This document shows positions 1 through 5,262 of a stretch of 5,570 nt of DNA, piece by piece. This DNA comes from Sulfitobacter sp. GTDB taxonomy: Bacteria > Pseudomonadota > Alphaproteobacteria > Rhodobacterales > Rhodobacteraceae. Every line of letters begins with the position of its first letter. Within the stretch, counting starts at the first letter, position 1. The notes below the pieces were generated by a model. It searched no databases and was not told the DNA's origin. It was given only the letters and a program-made list of their open reading frames with translations. The stretch lies in NCBI GenBank assembly GCA_024636395.1, contig JAGXHD010000070.1, forward strand, positions 1 to 5,570, given 5' to 3'. Made by a program: the position numbers and the translations under genes.

Positions 1-194
1 AGGTTCACGAGCGTGTGCTGAGCTTCGAGGATTTCCATGCCGCCGATGAAGTGTTCCTGTCCGGTAACATGATGAAGGTCACGCCCTGCGCCGCATTCGA
101 CGATACGCAGTACAGGGTGGGTGGCAATGGCAATCCGGTCACGATGCGCGTGCGCGAGATGTACTGGGATTGGGCCGCTTCGCAGAAAGTCTGA
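1..194 (+). CDS. ilvE: Branched-chain-amino-acid aminotransferase, C-terminal fragment (5' end outside the window)
   Basis: The frame beginning at base 3 is open from the window edge and stops with TGA at 192-194, giving 63 residues. These proteins are PLP-dependent fold-type IV transaminases that interconvert Leu/Ile/Val and their 2-oxo acids, using 2-oxoglutarate/glutamate, in the cytoplasm. Seen here: an AADEVFLSGN segment followed by KVTP, the usual C-terminal motif of the family (F-x-S/T-G-N, then K-V-T-P), which forms part of the PLP phosphate and substrate pocket. The tail ends REMYWDWAASQKV, typical of the roughly 288-residue alphaproteobacterial form. The catalytic lysine lies upstream, outside the window, so exact specificity (branched-chain versus D-amino acid or 4-amino-4-deoxychorismate lyase relatives) cannot be proven. 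The branched-chain assignment is by resemblance. No convincing terminator follows. Confidence 0.8.
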   Translation, partial: VHERVLSFEDFHAADEVFLSGNMMKVTPCAAFDDTQYRVGGNGNPVTMRVREMYWDWAASQKV

Positions 195-270
195 AGCCTG
201 CGCGCAGAGCAGTTTTTCCAGACATGCCGCACGACGGTCGCCACCTCGGCGCCAGCCCCGCAAAAGCCAA

Positions 271-299
271 TTGCCAGCAAGCCCCCCGCGCGCCATGAT
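271..299 (+). promoter_or_regulatory. Putative sigma-70-type promoter for the universal stress protein gene
   Basis: TTGCCA at 271-276 (5 of 6 to TTGACA) is followed after exactly 17 nt by CATGAT at 294-299 (4 of 6 to TATAAT). Transcription would start near 306, leaving a leader of about 18 nt that just contains the AGGGAGA ribosome-binding site (312-318) before the ATG at 324. Spacing and position are good. The call is by eye only. Confidence 0.4.
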
Positions 300-323
300 T
301 GCCGTCGATGTAGGGAGAATATC

Positions 324-779
324 ATGCGCAAGTTTCTTGTGGTCCTCGACGACAGCCGAGAATGTCTCAGCGCGATGCGCTTTGCCGCGATGCGCGCGTC
401 CAAAACCGGCGGCGGTGTCGAGGTGCTGGCCGTCATTCCTCCGGAGGAGTTCAACCACTGGATCGGCGTCGGAGACATTATGCGCGAGGAAGCCCGCGAG
501 CGGATTGAGGTGCATTTCGAGGTTTTCGCCAAATGGATGCGCGACCGGCAGGGTGTCGATCCGGAGCTGGTCATCCGTGAGGGCCAGCCCGTGGACGAGA
601 TCATGGCCCAGATCCGCGATGATCCCGATATCGGCGTGCTGGTTCTGGGAGCGGGCACGGATGGAAAAGGCCCCGGCCCACTCGTGAGCCAGATGAGTCG
701 CAACGCGGGCAATTTACCAGTGCCCATCACGATCGTTCCCGGCGATCTGACGAAAGAGCAACTCGAAGCAATCACATGA
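324..779 (+). CDS. Universal stress protein (UspA family), single domain, 151 aa
   Basis: This is a cytoplasmic single-domain Usp fold protein. Members bind ATP or act as stress-induced modulators, and the exact target of this one is unknown. The N terminus MRKFLVVLDDSREC is the first beta strand with the Asp pair (D9, D10) that normally contacts adenine. The C-terminal part carries the nucleotide loop G111-T-D-G114, nine residues, then M124-S125, and the closing strand VPITIVPG (residues 133-140). The family motif is G-2x-G-9x-G-(S/T), so the third glycine is replaced by Met; nucleotide binding may be weakened. Length is normal. The start is supported by AGGGAGA at 312-318, 5 nt before the ATG. 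It is preceded by a 129-bp gap with its own likely promoter, and followed by a 32-bp spacer before the next promoter-like box, so it is probably monocistronic. Confidence 0.88.
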   Translation: MRKFLVVLDDSRECLSAMRFAAMRASKTGGGVEVLAVIPPEEFNHWIGVGDIMREEARERIEVHFEVFAKWMRDRQGVDPELVIREGQPVDEIMAQIRDDPDIGVLVLGAGTDGKGPGPLVSQMSRNAGNLPVPITIVPGDLTKEQLEAIT

Positions 780-791
780 CGTCGCCTCCAG

Positions 792-808
792 TTTAGAACC
801 ATTCCAAT
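792..808. promoter_or_regulatory. Imperfect inverted repeat resembling an Irr-type iron control element
   Basis: TTTAGAA (792-798), a 3-nt spacer CCA, and TTCCAAT (802-808) form an imperfect inverted repeat: 5 of 7 arm pairs match, and the flanking G791/C809 also pair. As remembered, the iron control element bound by the Fur-family regulator Irr in alphaproteobacteria is a TTTAGAA-N3-TTCTAAA-like palindrome, so the left half would be perfect and the right half has two changes. It ends 3 nt before the TTGACA at 812-817 of the promoter for the downstream Fe-S protein gene, a fitting place for an iron-responsive regulator. Regulator identity is inference. Confidence 0.33.
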
Positions 809-811
809 CCC

Positions 812-840
812 TTGACATCAGGGCCGCGCATCCGCATATC
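812..840 (+). promoter_or_regulatory. Putative promoter of the nfu-tsaB-rimI operon
   Basis: A perfect −35 consensus TTGACA lies at 812-817. At 17-nt spacing the −10 would be CATATC (835-840, only 3 of 6), so the −35 is strong and the −10 weak. Predicted transcription start is near 847, giving a leader of about 22 nt that includes GGAGA (856-860) before the ATG at 869. No other promoter-like sequence stands out between the stress-protein gene and the Nfu gene. Confidence 0.45.
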
Positions 841-855
841 TGATGCAACCCTGAC

Positions 856-860
856 GGAGA
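856..860 (+). promoter_or_regulatory. Ribosome-binding site that fixes the Nfu start at 869
   Basis: GGAGA at 856-860 sits 8 nt before the ATG at 869. The alternative in-frame TTG at 812 is part of the TTGACA box and has no purine-rich sequence upstream, so it is rejected as the start. The family N terminus (MFIQTESTPNP) also begins exactly at 869. Confidence 0.7.
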
Positions 861-868
861 CCTTACAA

Positions 869-1429
869 ATGTTTATCCAAACAGAATCCACACCCAATCC
901 CGCGACGCTGAAGTTCCTGCCCGGCCAGAACGTGTTGGAAGTCGGCACCGCTGATTTCCCGACGCCCGATACCGCATCGGGGTCCCCGCTCGCCACGCGG
1001 CTCTTCGCGGTCGACGGCGTGACGGGGGTGTTCTTCGGCATCGATTTCGTGACCGTGACCAAAGCGGAGGAGATCGAGTGGGATCACCTGAAGCCAAGCC
1101 TGCTGGGCGCGATCATGGAGCATTTCCAGTCGGGCCAACCCGTCATGGGGGCCGATCATAAAGCAAGTTCCGGCCATGCCGAGCATACCGGCGAGGATGG
1201 CGTGATCGTGGGCCAGATCAAAGAATTGCTCGACAGCCGTGTGCGCCCTGCAGTGGCGCAGGACGGTGGCGATATCACGTTCCACGGCTTTGACCGGGGT
1301 GTGGTCTATCTGCACATGCAAGGCGCCTGCGCCGGGTGCCCCTCTTCCACGCTGACCCTGAAAATGGGCATCGAGAATCTTTTGCGCCATTATATCCCCG
1401 AAGTGACAGAAGTACGCCCTGTCGCCTGA
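869..1429 (+). CDS. Nfu-type iron-sulfur cluster scaffold/carrier protein (Nfu_N plus NifU C-terminal domain), 186 aa
   Basis: This protein accepts a [4Fe-4S] cluster from the Suf/Isc assembly machinery and passes it to apo-enzymes in the cytoplasm; it is the bacterial counterpart of mitochondrial NFU1. Residues about 1-88 form the Nfu N-terminal domain, beginning MFIQTESTPNPATLKFLPG and containing FFGIDFVTVTK (residues 55-65). Residues about 91-110 are a hydrophilic His/Glu/Gly-rich linker. Residues about 111-186 form the NifU-like domain with VRPAVAQDGGDI (125-136) and the cluster-ligating C154-A-G-C157 followed by PSSTLTLK. A homodimer would bind one cluster through the two CxxC pairs. Length is usual for the family. 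The ATG at 869 was preferred because of its GGAGA site and the family N terminus. It is followed after 10 nt by tsaB, so the two are probably co-transcribed. An iron-box-like repeat lies upstream at 792-808. Confidence 0.93.
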   Translation: MFIQTESTPNPATLKFLPGQNVLEVGTADFPTPDTASGSPLATRLFAVDGVTGVFFGIDFVTVTKAEEIEWDHLKPSLLGAIMEHFQSGQPVMGADHKASSGHAEHTGEDGVIVGQIKELLDSRVRPAVAQDGGDITFHGFDRGVVYLHMQGACAGCPSSTLTLKMGIENLLRHYIPEVTEVRPVA

Positions 1430-1439
1430 AGGCGCTGAG

Positions 1440-2045
1440 GTGACCGCACCAATCATCCTCGCGCTCGACACCGCCGCTGCACATTGTGCGGCGGCGCTTC
1501 TTTGTGGGGGGGAAATCGTGGCCAGCGCGCAGGAGCCGATGGCCAAGGGACAGGCCGAGCGCCTACTCGCACTCGCGCAAGAGCTTCTGGAACGCGCTGA
1601 CATACATTTTGGCCAACTCGATGCCGTCGCAGTCGGGACCGGGCCCGGAAACTTCACCGGGATCCGCATATCCGTTTCCGCCGCGCGCGGTCTGGCCCTC
1701 GGTCTGAGCATACCCGCCATCGGGGTCACTGCTTTTGACGCGCTATATTATGGCGCCAGTGATCCTTGCATTTGTTGCGTCGATGCGCGGCGTGAGATGG
1801 TGTTTGCGCAAGGGTTCGGGACGGACACGCTGCTGGCGCCTTCGCTTTGCCCGCTCGCTGAACTCCCCTCGGGCATCCCCATAATCGGCGCGTTCGGCAG
1901 CGCGCCTGCGCATCCAGTTGCCGAATCGATCGCACGCATCGCCGCCGCGCGCTTGTCGCTGCCGCAGCCGCCGCCCGCGCCACTCTATCTGCGCCCCGCC
2001 GATGCCGCACCTGCGCGTGATGCACCGCCCCAGATTCTCTCATGA
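1440..2045 (+). CDS. tsaB: tRNA threonylcarbamoyladenosine (t6A) biosynthesis protein TsaB, 201 aa
   Basis: TsaB is the non-catalytic ASKHA-fold partner of TsaD. With TsaE it helps transfer the threonylcarbamoyl group from TC-AMP (made by TsaC/Sua5) to A37 of ANN-decoding tRNAs. Seen: the N-terminal strand ILALDTAAAHCAAAL (residues 6-20), QAERLL (38-43), the hallmark GTGPGNFTGIRI (66-77; family G-P-G-S/N-F-T-G-x-R), the DARREMVFAQ segment (115-124), and the closing YLRPADA (183-189). It is somewhat shorter than E. coli TsaB (231 aa), mainly in the C-terminal half. The GTG start at 1440 is chosen because the family N terminus starts there and AAGG (1429-1432, overlapping the Nfu stop) lies 7 nt upstream; the site is weak, suggesting coupling to Nfu translation. 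A Cys cluster (C110, C112, C113) just before the DAR segment is unusual. rimI overlaps its stop codon. Confidence 0.93.
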   Translation: MTAPIILALDTAAAHCAAALLCGGEIVASAQEPMAKGQAERLLALAQELLERADIHFGQLDAVAVGTGPGNFTGIRISVSAARGLALGLSIPAIGVTAFDALYYGASDPCICCVDARREMVFAQGFGTDTLLAPSLCPLAELPSGIPIIGAFGSAPAHPVAESIARIAAARLSLPQPPPAPLYLRPADAAPARDAPPQILS

Positions 2046-2458
2046 CACCCGGCGAGATGGCCCGCATCCATGCGGCAGCATTCGCGCCGCAGCGAGGCTG
2101 GAACGCGGATGAGTTTACCGCACTGCTTGCCCAGCCCCACAGCAGCGCCTTCACCGCGCAGGGGGGCTTCGCATTGACCCGCACCGTAGCCGGGGAGACG
2201 GAACTTCTAACGCTTGCCGTCGCACCGGACCACCAAAGGCGCGGCGTAGCCAATAGCCTGATCACCGAGTGGACCCAAAGCACCTCTACCAGCGCCGAAA
2301 CCGCCTTTCTGGAGGTCGCAGCCGACAACACAGGCGCCATCGCGCTCTATAACAAGCACGGGTTTATACAAAGCGGCCTGCGCAAGGCTTACTACGCAAG
2401 AGCAGACGGTGCCGCCGCAGATGCCTTGCTTATGACACGGGCACTTACGCGAGGTTAA
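2042..2458 (+). CDS. rimI: Ribosomal protein S18-alanine N-acetyltransferase RimI (GNAT family), 138 aa
   Basis: RimI transfers acetyl from acetyl-CoA to the N-terminal alanine of ribosomal protein S18; some homologues act on other N termini. Seen: GNAT motif A, LAVAPDHQRRGVANSLI (residues 58-74), with the pyrophosphate loop Q65-R-R-G-V-A70. Motif B, LEVAADNTGAIALYNKHGF (90-108), contains E91 and Y103. These are 12 residues apart, as are the catalytic Glu103/Tyr115 pair of Salmonella RimI, and match them by motif. The tail has the RKAYY segment (114-118) and ends normally. It is slightly shorter than the enterobacterial enzyme (148 aa). The ATG overlaps the tsaB stop (ATGA at 2042-2045) and there is no good ribosome-binding site of its own, so translation is probably coupled to tsaB. 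tsaB-rimI pairing is common in bacteria and supports both assignments. Confidence 0.9.
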   Translation: MTPGEMARIHAAAFAPQRGWNADEFTALLAQPHSSAFTAQGGFALTRTVAGETELLTLAVAPDHQRRGVANSLITEWTQSTSTSAETAFLEVAADNTGAIALYNKHGFIQSGLRKAYYARADGAAADALLMTRALTRG

Positions 2459-2493
2459 TGGCCGCGCAATCCGCCGGCCTACCCCGAATCAGG

Positions 2494-2522
2494 TTGACCC
2501 CAAACCCCTGCGCACCGACACT
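2494..2522 (+). promoter_or_regulatory. Weak putative promoter for the BMP-family binding-protein gene
   Basis: TTGACC (2494-2499, 5 of 6) is followed after 17 nt by GACACT (2517-2522, 3 of 6). Transcription would begin near 2529, giving a leader of about 74 nt that contains two potential stem-loops. The −10 is poor, so the real promoter may differ or need an activator. Confidence 0.28.
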
Positions 2523-2533
2523 TTGGACCAGCG

Positions 2534-2549
2534 TCGCGCGAGCGCGCGA
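2534..2549. repeat. Perfect 7-bp inverted repeat in the leader of the binding-protein gene
   Basis: TCGCGCG (2534-2540) and CGCGCGA (2543-2549) are exact reverse complements separated by AG. As RNA this would form a 6-bp stem with a 4-nt loop; as DNA it is a compact 16-bp palindrome lying just after the predicted transcription start, a possible operator. It is not followed by a T run, so it is not an intrinsic terminator. In GC-rich DNA such short repeats can occur by chance. Confidence 0.45.
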
Positions 2550-2602
2550 TCACGGGCTGGGCCGCTGCTGCACCCGCCCCACATCAACTCCGGGAGACCT
2601 TT

Positions 2603-3598
2603 ATGACCCTCATGACAAAATTCCTCGGCGCGGCTGCCGCTACCGCCCTCACCGCTGGTACCGCGATGGCCGAACCTGCTTTGATCTTCGATCTGGGCGG
2701 AAAATTTGACAAGTCCTTCAACGAAGCCGCATTTACCGGCGCCCAGCGTTGGGCGGAAGAGACCGGCGAGACGTTCCGCGAGATTGAGCTTCAATCCGAA
2801 GCCCAGCGCGAGCAGGCCCTGCGCCGCTTCGCAGAGGCAGGGTCGAATCCTATCGTGATGGCTGGCTTTGCTTTTGGCGACGCACTGGGGCAGGTCGCGC
2901 AAGACTATCCCGAGACTGATTTCGTGATCATCGACATGGTCGTCGAGCAGCCCAACGTCCGCTCGGTCGTTTTCAACGAACATGAGGGGTCTTTCCTCGT
3001 TGGCATGATGGCCGCCGCAGCGTCGGAGACCGGCACCGTGAGCTTCATCGGCGGCATGGATATCCCGCTGATCCGTAAATTCGCCTGCGGCTATGCCCAA
3101 GGCGCCAAAACGGTCAATCCGGACATCAACGTGGTGGCCAACATGACAGGCACCACCCACGCCGCCTGGAACGACCCCGTCAAAGGCTCCGAGCTGACCA
3201 AGGCTCAGATCAGCCAGGGCTCCGATGTGGTATTTGCCGCCGCAGGCGGGACCGGAGTGGGCGTGCTCCAGACGGCTGCGGATGAGGATATCCTGTCGAT
3301 CGGCGTGGACGCCAACCAGAACTATCTGCACCCCGGCAAAGTCCTGACTTCAATGCTCAAGCGTGTCGACAACGCGGTTTATCAGGCCTTCACGGATGGT
3401 CCCGGAATGGAAAAAGGCTTCAATGTCATGGGCATCGCCAATGGTGGCGTGGGCTACGCGATGGACGATAACAACGCCGCTCTGGTGAGTGCGGACATGC
3501 AGGCGATGGTCGATGATGCCGCCGCAAAGATCACCTCCGGTGAGCTGATGGTGCATGATTACATGTCGGATGACAGCTGCCCTGCTCTGTCGTTCTAA
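2603..3598 (+). CDS. BMP-family ABC transporter substrate-binding protein (purine nucleoside type), 331 aa
   Basis: This is the periplasmic receptor of an ABC importer of the Bmp/PnrA/NupN family, whose characterised members bind purine or other nucleosides. Residues 1-23 are a Sec signal peptide ending AMA before E24-P. There is no lipobox cysteine, so the mature protein is soluble and periplasmic rather than a lipoprotein as in Gram-positives and spirochaetes. Family landmarks: LGGKFDKSFNEAAF (residues 31-44), VIIDMV (108-113), the VVFNEHEGSFLVG segment (122-134), FIGGMDIPLI (148-157), FAAAGGTGVGVLQ (211-223), IGVDANQN (233-240) and SMLKRVDNAVY (250-260). The mature protein has only two Cys (C162, C326), a possible disulfide. 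The start is fixed by GGGAG (2592-2596), 6 nt before the ATG. A strong terminator follows before the ATPase gene. Ligand is inferred from the family. Confidence 0.93.
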   Translation: MTLMTKFLGAAAATALTAGTAMAEPALIFDLGGKFDKSFNEAAFTGAQRWAEETGETFREIELQSEAQREQALRRFAEAGSNPIVMAGFAFGDALGQVAQDYPETDFVIIDMVVEQPNVRSVVFNEHEGSFLVGMMAAAASETGTVSFIGGMDIPLIRKFACGYAQGAKTVNPDINVVANMTGTTHAAWNDPVKGSELTKAQISQGSDVVFAAAGGTGVGVLQTAADEDILSIGVDANQNYLHPGKVLTSMLKRVDNAVYQAFTDGPGMEKGFNVMGIANGGVGYAMDDNNAALVSADMQAMVDDAAAKITSGELMVHDYMSDDSCPALSF

Positions 3599-3617
3599 GC
3601 CGACCCGGACAGACCAA

Positions 3618-3660
3618 GGGGCCGCGTTGACAAGACAGCGCGGCCCCCTTTCTATTTATC
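3618..3660 (+). terminator. Intrinsic terminator/attenuator between the binding-protein and ATPase genes
   Basis: A perfect 9-bp GC stem, GGGGCCGCG (3618-3626) with CGCGGCCCC (3639-3647), encloses a 12-nt loop (3627-3638) and is followed by a T-rich tail (3649-3659, TTTCTATTTAT). Outer A and T bases (3616-3617 with 3649-3650) can add two pairs across one bulged C. It lies 19 nt after the stop of the binding-protein gene. Partial read-through would give much receptor and little ATPase/permease, a usual arrangement in binding-protein-dependent importers. Confidence 0.85.
3627..3656 (+). promoter_or_regulatory. Possible promoter for the ATPase/permease genes, with its −35 in the terminator loop
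   Basis: TTGACA (3627-3632, perfect) lies in the terminator loop. After 18 nt comes TCTATT (3651-3656, 4 of 6 to TATAAT), inside the T-rich tail. Transcription would start near 3663, giving a 5' leader of about 37 nt before the ATG at 3700. It may be a chance match, because the T-rich tail of a terminator easily looks like a −10. Confidence 0.35.
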
Positions 3661-3699
3661 TCACGCCTTGCCGATCCACGGAGTGAAGGACCGAGCCAC

Positions 3700-5262
3700 A
3701 TGACCACCGTACCCGATACGGCCCCCGCCCCCGCGATCGAACTCAAAGGCATCTCCAAATCCTTCGGCCCAGTGCAGGCCAACAAGGACATTTCGATCCG
3801 CGTGATGCCCGGCACGATTCACGGCATCATCGGCGAGAACGGTGCGGGCAAATCCACTCTCATGTCGATCCTCTACGGCTTTTACAAAGCCGATAAGGGC
3901 GAGATTTTCGTGGGCGGCAAGCGTGCCAACATCACAGACAGTCAGGCGGCCATCGCCGCGGGCATCGGCATGGTGTTCCAGCACTTCAAGCTGGTCGAAA
4001 ATTTTACCGTGCTGGAAAATATCATTCTGGGCGCGGAGGACGGACGCTGGCTCAAGCCGTCCATCGCGAAAGCGCGGCGTACCCTGCTGGAACTTGCCGC
4101 CGATTACGGGCTGAGCATAGAGCCTGATGCACTCATTCAGGACATCGGCGTGGGCATGCAGCAGCGCGTGGAAATCCTCAAGGCGCTCTACCGGCAGGCC
4201 GATATCCTGATTTTGGACGAGCCCACTGGCGTGCTCACTCCGGCGGAGGCCGACCAGCTGTTTCGCATTCTGGACCGGCTTCGCGCGGAAGGTAAAACCA
4301 TCATCCTGATCACCCACAAGTTGCGAGAGATCATGGACACCACCGATACTGTATCGGTGATGCGGCGCGGCGAGATGACCGCAACCGTCAAAACCTCCGA
4401 AACGTCCCCGGCCGAGCTTGCCGAGTTGATGGTCGGCCGCAAGGTCCTGCTGCGTGTCGATAAAACGCCCGCACAGCCGGGCGACGTGGTCCTCGACATC
4501 AAGGGCCTGCGGGTACGGGACGATAAGGGGGTCGAGCGTCTCAAGGGTATCGATCTTCAGGTGCGTGCGGGCGAGGTGCTGGGCATTGCGGGCGTAGCAG
4601 GCAACGGGCAATCGGAGCTTCTCGAAGTGCTGGGCGGCTACGCGGACGGGACCGGCAGCATTACGGTGAACGGCCAGCCGCTAGATCTCTCTGGCAAGCA
4701 CGCGGACGGCCAATCACGCCGCGCGCGCGGCATTGCCCATGTACCCGAGGACCGCCAGCGCGAGGGGCTGATCATGGATTTTACCGCATGGGAAAACGTC
4801 GCCTTCGGCTATCATCATGATGCCGCCTACCGCTCCGGTATCCTAATGAACAACGCGGCCATCCGCAGTGATACGGAAGCCAAAATGGCCCGTTTCGACG
4901 TGCGCCCACCGGACCCCAAACTCGCAGCCAAGAACTTCTCGGGCGGCAACCAGCAAAAGATCGTGCTGGCCCGCGAGATCGAGCGCAACCCCGACCTGCT
5001 GCTTGTCGGCCAGCCGACGCGCGGCGTCGACATCGGCGCGATCGAGTTCATCCACCAGCAGATCGTGGCGCTGCGCGATGCCGGCAAGGCGATCCTGCTG
5101 GTCTCGGTTGAGCTGGATGAGATCCTGTCGCTGAGCGACCGGATCGCGGTGATGTTCGACGGCCGCATCATGGGCGAGCGCCTGCCCGACCAGACGAATG
5201 AGCGCGAATTGGGAATGCTGATGGCCGGGATGACCGGCGCCCCGGACGAAGAGGTCGCCTGA
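3700..5262 (+). CDS. ABC transporter ATPase with two fused nucleotide-binding domains (BMP-type nucleoside importer), 520 aa
   Basis: This is the cytoplasmic motor of the importer, of the family that includes NupO and the sugar ATPases RbsA/MglA. NBD1 (about 12-250): Walker A GENGAGKST (45-53), Q-loop Q94 in VFQHF, signature reduced to VGMQQ (151-155), Walker B ILILDEPTG (169-177; D173, E174), switch His H206. NBD2 (about 264-510): Walker A position GVAGNGQSE (298-306), lacking the Lys; signature SGGNQQ (414-419); Walker B position LLLVGQPTRG (433-442), lacking the Asp and Glu; V468-S-V470 where a switch His would be. Thus the site made by NBD1 Walker motifs and the NBD2 signature is complete, while the other is degenerate, as is usual in this family. 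The start is supported by AAGGA (3686-3690), 9 nt upstream. Its TGA overlaps the permease ATG by one base. Length is normal. Confidence 0.94.
   Translation: MTTVPDTAPAPAIELKGISKSFGPVQANKDISIRVMPGTIHGIIGENGAGKSTLMSILYGFYKADKGEIFVGGKRANITDSQAAIAAGIGMVFQHFKLVENFTVLENIILGAEDGRWLKPSIAKARRTLLELAADYGLSIEPDALIQDIGVGMQQRVEILKALYRQADILILDEPTGVLTPAEADQLFRILDRLRAEGKTIILITHKLREIMDTTDTVSVMRRGEMTATVKTSETSPAELAELMVGRKVLLRVDKTPAQPGDVVLDIKGLRVRDDKGVERLKGIDLQVRAGEVLGIAGVAGNGQSELLEVLGGYADGTGSITVNGQPLDLSGKHADGQSRRARGIAHVPEDRQREGLIMDFTAWENVAFGYHHDAAYRSGILMNNAAIRSDTEAKMARFDVRPPDPKLAAKNFSGGNQQKIVLAREIERNPDLLLVGQPTRGVDIGAIEFIHQQIVALRDAGKAILLVSVELDEILSLSDRIAVMFDGRIMGERLPDQTNERELGMLMAGMTGAPDEEVA

Noticed and set aside
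198..217. Possible terminator after the aminotransferase gene: CTGC (198-201) could pair with GCAG (209-212) before five T (213-217).
   Set aside because: The stem is only 4 bp with a 7-nt loop. The T run is suggestive, but the hairpin is too weak to call by eye.
121..687. + strand open frame overlapping the aminotransferase end and the stress-protein gene.
   Set aside because: It is a different frame of the clear stress-protein gene, very rich in Arg, Ser and Ala, with no recognisable domain.
812..868. In-frame TTG at 812 as an earlier start for the Nfu protein, adding 19 residues.
   Set aside because: The TTG is part of the TTGACA box, has no ribosome-binding site, and the extra residues are unlike the family, whose N terminus begins at 869 behind a GGAGA site.
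2590..2620. Alternative start of the binding protein at the second ATG (2612).
   Set aside because: The GGGAG site (2592-2596) is well spaced for the ATG at 2603 and too far for 2612. The signal peptide works with either, so the first ATG is preferred.
2458..2709. Small + strand open frame between rimI and the binding-protein gene.
   Set aside because: It runs into the binding-protein gene in another frame, has no ribosome-binding site of its own, and its Arg/Pro/Thr-rich translation is unlike a real protein.
2489..3331. Long open frame on the reverse strand across the binding-protein gene.
   Set aside because: It lies opposite a clear BMP-family gene. Its His/Gly/Arg-rich translation has no recognisable domain and reflects the GC-rich codon pattern of the real gene.
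3661..4611. Long open frame on the reverse strand across the first half of the ATPase gene.
   Set aside because: It is antisense to conserved Walker motifs, its translation is not family-like, and long antisense frames are expected in GC-rich genes.
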